Part shown: positions 58,562 through 64,000 of the stretch, in pieces
Layout: every line of letters starts with the position of its first letter
Position numbering within the stretch: the stretch's first letter is position 1
Source of the DNA: JACKJK01 sp046159835
Lineage (GTDB): Bacteria; Pseudomonadota; Alphaproteobacteria; Rhizobiales; Tepidamorphaceae
Direction: 5' to 3'
Assembly: GCF_046159835.1 (NCBI RefSeq)
Contig: NZ_JBJXCY010000002.1
Span: 186,001-250,000 of the forward strand
DNA: 64,000 nucleotides
Translations under genes and position numbers: made by a program
The notes under the pieces: generated by a model
Told to the model about the DNA's origin: nothing
Database searches by the model: none
The model's input: the letters and a program-made list of their open reading frames with translations, nothing else

Positions 58562-58594
58562 TGTAATGTTATTACATTTGTAATGATATAACAT
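58562..58594. promoter_or_regulatory. Zur-like operator between znuA and znuC
   Basis: Overlapping dyads occupy the short divergent spacer: TGTAAT-GTT-ATTACA (58562-58576), ATTACA-TT-TGTAAT (58571-58584), and ATGTTAT (58566-58572) facing ATAACAT (58588-58594). AT-rich dyads with GTTAT...ATAAC are typical of alphaproteobacterial Zur boxes, and a zur gene closes the znuCB operon. It would repress both transcripts when zinc is plentiful. Confidence 0.8.
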
Positions 58595-58654
58595 TCGATG
58601 GACAGCCCTGCAAGCGGGCTTTACGTTGGAAATCGAACTTCTAAAGGATGCGAC

Positions 58655-59485
58655 GTGGCCGACCCCGAAAACCAGCTGGTTTCCCTCGACAAGGCCGGCA
58701 TCCGTCGCGGCGACACGTGGCCGGTGCGTGGTGTCACGCTGTCCGTGGCGCGCGGCGAAATCGTCACGCTGATCGGCCCGAACGGCTCTGGCAAGTCCAC
58801 CACCGTGAAACTCGCGCTTGGCATCGTCTCTCCTGACGAAGGCACCGCGTCCCGCGCGCGCGGTTTGCGCGTTGCCTACGTGCCGCAGACACTGGCAATC
58901 GACTGGACGCTGCCGCTCTCCGTCACGCGCTTTCTCCACCTGACCGGTGCCATCACCGAGGACGAGGCGAAAGAGGCACTCACCGCAACCGGCATCCCCC
59001 AGCTTGCGGGAGCGCAGATGCAGACGCTATCGGGCGGCGAGTTTCAGCGCGCATTGCTGGCGCGCGCCATGTGCCGCAAGCCCGACCTGCTGGTGCTGGA
59101 CGAGCCCGTGCAGGGCGTCGACTTCAACGGTGAAGTCGCGCTCTACGAACTGATCGCGAAAATTCGCGACCGGCTCGGCTGCGGCATCCTCATGGTGTCG
59201 CACGACCTGCACATCGTCATGGCTGCGACCGACCGCGTCATCTGCCTCAACGGGCATGTCTGCTGCGAGGGTTCGCCCAGCGCAGTGGCCGATGCACCGG
59301 CCTACCGCCAGCTGTTTGGCGGGCGAGGCAGCCCGGCCCACGCAATCTACCAGCATAGCCACGACCACACGCACCTGCCCGACGGGCGGGTGAAGCACGC
59401 CGACGGCACGATCACCGAAAGCTGCCATCCGGACGATGGCCACCATCACCACCACGACCACGAGGAGCATGACCATGCTCGATGA
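58655..59485 (+). CDS. znuC: Zinc ABC transporter ATPase ZnuC
   Basis: 276 residues from GTG, chosen because AAGGA lies seven bases upstream; an ATG at 58598 would add 19 residues. Walker A GPNGSGKS (41-48), signature LSGGEFQRALLARAM, Walker B LLVLDEPVQGVDF, switch MVSHDLHIVM. The last 40 residues are His-rich (HSHDHTHLPDG and a later H-rich tail), a zinc-binding extension. Overlaps znuB by 11 bases. Confidence 0.95.
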   Translation: MADPENQLVSLDKAGIRRGDTWPVRGVTLSVARGEIVTLIGPNGSGKSTTVKLALGIVSPDEGTASRARGLRVAYVPQTLAIDWTLPLSVTRFLHLTGAITEDEAKEALTATGIPQLAGAQMQTLSGGEFQRALLARAMCRKPDLLVLDEPVQGVDFNGEVALYELIAKIRDRLGCGILMVSHDLHIVMAATDRVICLNGHVCCEGSPSAVADAPAYRQLFGGRGSPAHAIYQHSHDHTHLPDGRVKHADGTITESCHPDDGHHHHHDHEEHDHAR

Positions 59486-60269
59486 TTTCTTCGTGCGCGC
59501 GATCGTCGCCGGCGTCGGCGTCGCGCTGGTCGCCGGTCCTCTGGGCTGCTTCATCGTCTGGCGCAGGCTCGCCTATTTCGGCGACACGCTGTCCCACGCG
59601 GCGCTCCTCGGCGTGGCTGTCGCGCTGTTGCTGGAGGTGAACGTCACTCTCGCGGTCTTCTTGGTCTCATCAGCCGTCGCCCTGCTGCTGATCGGCCTGC
59701 AGCGCCGCGCCAGCCTCTCCGGCGATGCCCTGCTTGGATTGCTGGCCCATTCCTCGCTGGCTCTCGGGCTGGTGGCGCTCGCCTTCATGACGTGGATCCG
59801 CTTCGACCTGATGGGGCTTCTATTCGGCGACATCCTCGCCGTGTCGAAATCCGATATTGCCGTCATCTGGGGCGGCGGCGCGGTGACGCTCGCAATCCTT
59901 GCGTGGATCTGGCGACCGCTGTTCGCGGCAACCGTCAGCCGAGAAATCGCCATGGCGGAGGGCCAGTCCCCCGCGCGCGCGGAAATCGTGTTCATGCTCC
60001 TGCTTGCGGCCATCATCGCAATCGCCATGAAGATTGTCGGCGTGCTGCTCATTACCGCGCTGCTGCTGATCCCCGCTGCCGCCGCGCGCCGCCTCGCGAC
60101 CACGCCGGAGATGATGGCGCTGATTGCAGCCGCTGCCGGTGCCATCGCCGTCATCGCCGGGTTGAACGCGTCGCTGGTGTGGGACACGCCGTCCGGCCCG
60201 TCCATCGTCGTGGCAGCCATGGCGCTGTTCGTTGCAAGCCTGCTGCCGCGCGCAGCCATCCGGAGCTGA
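59475..60269 (+). CDS. znuB: Zinc ABC transporter permease ZnuB
   Basis: 264 residues from an ATG with AGGAG seven bases upstream; ATG at 59469 is two codons earlier. Family-3 metal permease with about eight helices: GPLGCFIVWRRLAYFGDTLS, HAALLGVAVALLL, DILAVSKSDI, and the late VGVLLITALLLIPAAAARRL. It forms the zinc channel with ZnuC in the inner membrane. Confidence 0.94.
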   Translation: MLDDFFVRAIVAGVGVALVAGPLGCFIVWRRLAYFGDTLSHAALLGVAVALLLEVNVTLAVFLVSSAVALLLIGLQRRASLSGDALLGLLAHSSLALGLVALAFMTWIRFDLMGLLFGDILAVSKSDIAVIWGGGAVTLAILAWIWRPLFAATVSREIAMAEGQSPARAEIVFMLLLAAIIAIAMKIVGVLLITALLLIPAAAARRLATTPEMMALIAAAAGAIAVIAGLNASLVWDTPSGPSIVVAAMALFVASLLPRAAIRS

Positions 60270-60273
60270 GGCC

Positions 60274-60678
60274 ATGGGAAAGCACACGCACGACACCACA
60301 GACCTCACCCGCAACCAGTCGCTGGTCTATGGCGCGCTGGAAGGATCGGACGGCCCGCTGAGCGCATACGCGATCCTCGATGAACTGCGCGAGGAAGGTC
60401 TGCGCGCGCCGCTTCAGGTCTACCGCGCGCTGGAGCGCCTGCTGGAGCTTGGCCTCGTCCACCGGCTGGAAAGTCTCAACGCGTTCGTCGCCTGCAGCCA
60501 CCCGGCCTGCGAGGAAGACGGCACCGTCGCCTTTGCCATTTGCGAAACCTGCGGCAAGGTTTTCGAGTTTACCGATATAGAGCTCAAATCGCGCATCGGG
60601 GCATGGGCGAAGTCCAACGCCTTCCGCCCGCGCAAGACGGCCATCGAGATTCGCGGCCTGTGTGCAGAGTGCGCCTGA
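60274..60678 (+). CDS. zur: Zinc uptake regulator Zur (Fur family)
   Basis: 134 residues from MGKHTHDTTDLTRNQ, four bases after znuB. An N-terminal winged helix (QSLVYGALEGSDGPLSAYAI, VYRALERLLELGLVHRLESL) precedes the dimer domain. C90, C93, C130 and C133 form the structural zinc site (ICETCG and LCAECA), and FVACSHPACEE supplies regulatory ligands. Represses zinc uptake, and its own operon carries the operator at 58562. Confidence 0.92.
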   Translation: MGKHTHDTTDLTRNQSLVYGALEGSDGPLSAYAILDELREEGLRAPLQVYRALERLLELGLVHRLESLNAFVACSHPACEEDGTVAFAICETCGKVFEFTDIELKSRIGAWAKSNAFRPRKTAIEIRGLCAECA

Positions 60679-60696
60679 CCCGACAAGGAACCCGCC

Positions 60697-61254
60697 ATGC
60701 CCCGTTTCGCCACGCCCCGCTTCGCTGTTCTCGCCGCATCGCTCGCCATCTCGCTGGCAGCATTGTCACCCGCCATGGCCGAAGGTCCGGCGCTCGTCAC
60801 GGTGACGGGCAAGGTGTCCGAGCCGAACCGCGGCCCGCTGGACCCGTTCACGGACGCGTTCTTCAAGTTTCAGGACAAGTCGTTCGAAACCGCCCGCACT
60901 TTCACCTTTGATGAATTGCGCACGTTCCCGCAGCTGACGGTGTCATCGCGTGCGGAAGGATGGGAGAAGGAAGTGACCGTCTCCGGCCCGGCGCTGTCGG
61001 ACGTCGCGGAGGCCGCCGGCATCCCGGACGATGCCACCCTCGCCTTCACGGCAATCGACGGCTACACGGTCGAACTCGACGCCGCAGCGCGCGCCGAAAA
61101 GGGATGGATCCTCGCGATTGAGGACAATTCCAAGCCGCTGGCCATCGGCGGGCGTGGCCCGGCCTGGCTGATCTACGACACCGGGACGAAAGCCGCCAGC
61201 GAGGACGAGGAAGCCCGCTGGGTCTGGTCGGTCATCCTGATCGAGGCGAAGTAG
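60697..61254 (+). CDS. Exported molybdopterin-oxidoreductase-like domain protein
   Basis: 185 residues. Signal peptide 1-28 (LAASLAISLAALSPAMAEG). The mature part resembles the sulfite-oxidase-type molybdopterin-binding fold: LVTVTGKVSEPNRGP, FTFDELRTFPQLTV, VSGPALSDVAEAAG, LAFTAIDGYTVELDAAARAE, IGGRGPAWLIYDTG. There is no cysteine to ligate Mo, so it is a cofactor-free relative. It follows zur by 18 bp and may be part of the zinc regulon. Confidence 0.75.
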   Translation: MPRFATPRFAVLAASLAISLAALSPAMAEGPALVTVTGKVSEPNRGPLDPFTDAFFKFQDKSFETARTFTFDELRTFPQLTVSSRAEGWEKEVTVSGPALSDVAEAAGIPDDATLAFTAIDGYTVELDAAARAEKGWILAIEDNSKPLAIGGRGPAWLIYDTGTKAASEDEEARWVWSVILIEAK

Positions 61255-61257
61255 GCG

Positions 61258-62574
61258 CTAGAGCCAGACGAGGCCGAGCGTCAGGACCGGGAAGGCGATG
61301 AGGATCGCCACCCGGATCATGTCGCTGGCCAGGAACGGCAGCGTGCCGCGATAGGTCTCGCGCAGCGGCACGTCCTCGGCCATCGAGTTGATGATGAAGA
61401 GGTTCATGCCCACAGGCGGCGTGATCAGGCCGACCTCCACCACGATCAGCACGAGGATGCCGAACCACAGCGCGAAATCCTCCGCCGGCATCCCGAAATC
61501 AAGCTGCGACACCACGGGGAAGAAGATGGGCACGGTCAGCAGGATCATGGACAGCGAATCCATGAAGCAGCCGAGCACGAGGTAGAGCAGCAGGATCACC
61601 AACAGCACGGTAAGCGGCGTGAAGCCCTGCCCCAGCACCCAGTCCGCCGCCTCCTGCGGCAGCTGCGCGAAGGCCAGGAATGAGTTGAATGCCGCAGCCC
61701 CCAGCACGATGAAGAAGATCATCGCCGTGGAATTGGCTGTCGCCAGCAGCGAGGTGACGAGCCTCTCGCGGTTGAGACCGCGATTGACCAGCGCGATCAG
61801 CCCGGTGCCTGCCGCGCCCACGGCTGCACCCTCGGTCGGCGTGAAGATGCCGAAATAGATGCCGCCGACCACCGCCGAGAACACCAAAAGCACTGGCCAC
61901 ACGCCCAACAGCGCACGGAAGCGGGCCGCATAGGGCAGTGCTTCGCTGGTACCCGCGCTGTCCGGTTTCAGACGGACGTAGACAGCAATGGCGAGCATGT
62001 ATCCCAGTGCGGCGAGGATGCCCGGCACGATGGCCGCCACGAAAAGCTTCGCGATGTTCTGTTCCGCCAGGATCGCGTAGATGACCAGCACGACAGATGG
62101 TGGAATGAGGATTCCGAGCGTGCCGCCGGCAGCCAGCGTGCCGGTGGACAGTCCGCCGGAATAGCCGGCCCGGCGCAGTTCCGGCAGCGCGACTTGCCCC
62201 ATCGTCGCGGCGGTTGCCAGCGACGAGCCGCAAATCGAGCCGAAGCCGGCACACGCGCCGACAGATGCCATGGCCATGCCGCCCTTGCGGTGTCCGAGCC
62301 AGGCCTGCGCGGCATTGAACAGCGCCTTCGACAAGCCGCCATGGGTCGCGAACTGCCCCATCAGCAGGAACAGCGGCACGATGGACAGCGAGTAGCTGGA
62401 AAACGTGTCGTAGGGCAGCGACTTCATCTGCGACATGACCTGCCGCCACGAGTCGTTGACCAGCACCGACCCTCCGATGCCGGTGAGCAGCATGGCAAGC
62501 CCGATCGGCATGCGCAGCCCGATCAGTGCCAGCAGAACCGGGAAGGACCAGATCGCAATCTCAAGCTTCGTCAT
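61258..62574 (-). CDS. dctM: TRAP transporter large permease DctM
   Basis: 438 residues from MTKLEIAIWSFPVLL; its ATG overlaps the dctQ stop (ATGA), and upstream codons are dropped. About twelve helices with the DctM signatures IVPLFLLMGQFATHGGLSKA, GFGSICGSSLATAATMGQVA, GTLGILIPPSVVLVIYAILA and FFPVVSQLDFGMPAEDFALW. It is the sodium-coupled channel subunit for the binding protein at the right edge. Confidence 0.93.
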   Translation of the reverse strand: MTKLEIAIWSFPVLLALIGLRMPIGLAMLLTGIGGSVLVNDSWRQVMSQMKSLPYDTFSSYSLSIVPLFLLMGQFATHGGLSKALFNAAQAWLGHRKGGMAMASVGACAGFGSICGSSLATAATMGQVALPELRRAGYSGGLSTGTLAAGGTLGILIPPSVVLVIYAILAEQNIAKLFVAAIVPGILAALGYMLAIAVYVRLKPDSAGTSEALPYAARFRALLGVWPVLLVFSAVVGGIYFGIFTPTEGAAVGAAGTGLIALVNRGLNRERLVTSLLATANSTAMIFFIVLGAAAFNSFLAFAQLPQEAADWVLGQGFTPLTVLLVILLLYLVLGCFMDSLSMILLTVPIFFPVVSQLDFGMPAEDFALWFGILVLIVVEVGLITPPVGMNLFIINSMAEDVPLRETYRGTLPFLASDMIRVAILIAFPVLTLGLVWL

Positions 62575-63113
62575 GGAGCGCGCGCCGTCTCTGGATCGCG
62601 GAAGGCCTCGCGCCAGCTCCGCACAACCGTGAAGGCTGCAACGAGCGTGAATGCGACCGCAAGCGGAACGCAGATGGCATAGCCCCACCAGACCGGCAGG
62701 CGCAGGATAAACGTGGTCTCGTTATACGTCATCTTGTCCAGCATCCCGGCCCACAGCCGCCAGGTGATGAACGCCGCAACGGCTGTCATCATCAGGTTGT
62801 GGTCGACATACAGGACCGCGTCGCGGCGTTTGCCGATAATTGGCACAAGAATATCAACCGCCACGTGGCCCCGGCTGTACTGGCACCACGGCAGGAAGGC
62901 GAAGATCGCGAACGCGGTGCCCGCCTCGACCAGTTCGAAGTCTCCCGGAACCGGCCCAAGGCCAAACGGGATGAGTGCGCGGCCGGTGATGGACACGACC
63001 ACGAGCAACATCACCGCGACGAGCACCAGCCCGCCAAGAAGCGCAAGCGCCTTGGCGACCAGCTCCACTGCCCGGTCAATGCTGTTCCACACGGTCCCCG
63101 TCCCCAACGCCAA
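62571..63113 (-). CDS. dctQ: TRAP transporter small permease DctQ
   Basis: 180 residues, four helices with the DctQ features: GLVLVAVMLLVVVSITGRAL, FAIFAFLPWCQYSRGHVAVD and VWWGYAICVPLAVAFTLVAA. It links DctP-loaded substrate to DctM. It is 73 bp after dctP with a strong hairpin between, and overlaps dctM by four bases. Confidence 0.9.
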   Translation of the reverse strand: MALGTGTVWNSIDRAVELVAKALALLGGLVLVAVMLLVVVSITGRALIPFGLGPVPGDFELVEAGTAFAIFAFLPWCQYSRGHVAVDILVPIIGKRRDAVLYVDHNLMMTAVAAFITWRLWAGMLDKMTYNETTFILRLPVWWGYAICVPLAVAFTLVAAFTVVRSWREAFRDPETARAP

Positions 63114-63132
63114 CTCTTCCTAGCCTAAACGC

Positions 63133-63159
63133 GAAGCGGGCGGAATGACCGCCCGCTTC
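63133..63159 (-). other. Strong stem-loop between dctP and dctQ
   Basis: GAAGCGGGCGG (63133-63143) and CCGCCCGCTTC (63149-63159) are perfect 11-bp arms with loop AATGA, just after the dctP stop on the minus strand. GCGTTTAGG follows, with only a short T run. Likely a partial terminator or 3'-stabilising hairpin that keeps the binding protein in excess of the permeases. Confidence 0.65.
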
Positions 63160-63186
63160 AATCACCTGTGCGTGCGCGAAACGCGC

Positions 63187-64000
63187 TTACATGGCGTTCT
63201 TTTCCAGCAGCGCGCGCGCATCGTCAACGAGCGCCTGACCGTCAAAGCCCTGGCCGTTCATGTCCTCGATCCACTTGTCGACGACTGGAGCTGCGGCATC
63301 CTTCCAGCGCTGCGTCTCGGGCTCGTCCAGCGTGATGATGGTGTTGCCGGCATCCTCGGCCTTCTTGCGGCCGATCTTGTCGAACTTGTCCATCGCGCGG
63401 CCCGCAGTTGCTGCCGCCTCGACACCGGAATTGTCGTCGATGATCTTCTTCAGGTCGTCCGGCAGGTTGTCGTAGGACTCCTGGTTCATCGCGAAGACGA
63501 AGGTCGCGGAGTACAGGCCACGGTCACCGGAAAGCTCGGTGTGGTTGCCAACCAGTTCGGCCATCTTCAACGGCAGCGTGACTTCCCACGGGATGACCGC
63601 GCCGTCGATCACGCCCTTGGAGACGGCCTCCGGCACGGCGGGAACCGGCATGCCGATGGGCACCGCACCCAGCGTTTCCAGCATTGAGGTGATGACGCGC
63701 GTCGGCCCGCGCAGCTTCATGCCCTTAACGTCTTCCAGCTTGTTGACCGGGCTCTTGGTGTGCAGAAGTCCCGCACCGTGGGTGTGCACGCAGATGACCT
63801 TCAGTCCGGGGAAATGGTCGGTCATGTTCTTCTCGTAGTATTCCTGCAGCGCGCGCGAGGTCGCTTCGGCATTGCCGTTGGCGACCATGAACGGCAGCTC
63901 GAACGCCTCGATCTTCGGGAAACGGCCCGGCGTGTAGCCCGGCAGCGTCCACACGATGTCGACTGCACCGTCGGTCGCCTGCTGGATCAGCTCCGGCGGC
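63187..64000 (-). CDS. dctP: TRAP transporter substrate-binding protein DctP, N-terminus outside the window
   Basis: The frame stays open to the right edge, so the start is missing. At least 271 residues are visible, including VDIVWTLPGYTPGRFPK, ELPFMVANGNAEATSRALQE, KGMKLRGPTRVITSMLETLG (with the ligand-binding Arg), GAVPIGMPVPAVPEAVSKGV and GAVIPWEVTLPLKMAE. This is the DctP7-type domain of TRAP receptors. It is the first gene of dctP-dctQ-dctM. Ligand unknown. Confidence 0.92.
   Translation of the reverse strand, partial: PPELIQQATDGAVDIVWTLPGYTPGRFPKIEAFELPFMVANGNAEATSRALQEYYEKNMTDHFPGLKVICVHTHGAGLLHTKSPVNKLEDVKGMKLRGPTRVITSMLETLGAVPIGMPVPAVPEAVSKGVIDGAVIPWEVTLPLKMAELVGNHTELSGDRGLYSATFVFAMNQESYDNLPDDLKKIIDDNSGVEAAATAGRAMDKFDKIGRKKAEDAGNTIITLDEPETQRWKDAAAPVVDKWIEDMNGQGFDGQALVDDARALLEKNAM

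Noticed and set aside
1..64000. tRNA, rRNA, CRISPR, insertion sequence or prophage genes
   Set aside because: No cloverleaf-like, repeat-spacer, transposase or phage structural sequence was seen; a tRNAscan or IS search could still find something short.

Overview
The window is a GC-rich, gene-dense chromosomal segment from an alphaproteobacterium, most likely of the order Hyphomicrobiales (Rhizobiales). The evidence is a full-length homologue of the growth pole ring protein GPR/RgsE (20184-26384), known from polar-growing rhizobia; a consensus CtrA box beside it; the flaF and flgE-flgK-flgL flagellar organisation; an alphaproteobacterial CheZ-like protein; and a tight cluster of CcrM-type GANTC sites. 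Two TRAP-type binding proteins and a DgcN/DgcA pair would fit a marine or host-associated heterotroph, but genus cannot be told from sequence alone. I saw no rRNA, tRNA, CRISPR array, insertion sequence or prophage.

Layout. 1-6.5 kb: end of flaF, then the flagellar axial operon flgE-flgK-flgL on the minus strand behind a sigma-54-like promoter. 6.7-13.4 kb: a MoxR ATPase and its likely VWA/CoxE-like partner, separated by a GANTC-rich spacer, a FAD oxidoreductase and a sixA-ycjX-ycjF stress cassette. 13.5-19.8 kb: a YeeE/YedE sulfur-compound transporter, a methyltransferase with a histone-like tail, a universal stress protein, a glutamine-synthetase-like ligase, a 2Fe-2S ferredoxin, an Hpt protein and small hypotheticals. 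20.2-26.4 kb: the 2066-residue GPR protein. 26.8-30.6 kb: a four-gene Mla/MCE lipid-transport operon (permease, ATPase, MCE protein, lipoprotein).

30.7-41 kb: dgcN-dgcA for D-glutamate use, an MFS carrier, a CheZ-like phosphatase, a PLP dehydratase, a glycosyltransferase/LpxH-like phosphoesterase pair, an SDR lacking the usual catalytic pair, a metal- or cobalamin-type binding protein and an FAH-family enzyme. 40.8-44.3 kb: thiamin salvage operon thiM-thiE-thiD behind a TPP riboswitch, with a TRAP binding protein coupled to its end. 44.4-55 kb: mixed membrane, envelope and metabolic genes, including a receiver domain without its phospho-aspartate and a second YeeE/YedE protein. 55.2-57.4 kb: an unfamiliar three-gene operon of two membrane proteins and a membrane-anchored solute-binding domain. 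57.5-61.3 kb: zinc uptake (znuA divergent from znuC-znuB-zur) around a Zur-like operator. 61.3-64 kb: a TRAP dctP-dctQ-dctM operon whose first gene runs off the window.

Starts were chosen from visible ribosome binding sites, overlaps and family N-termini; several upstream in-frame extensions were trimmed. All functional names rest on recognised motifs and family resemblance by eye, not on database searches.
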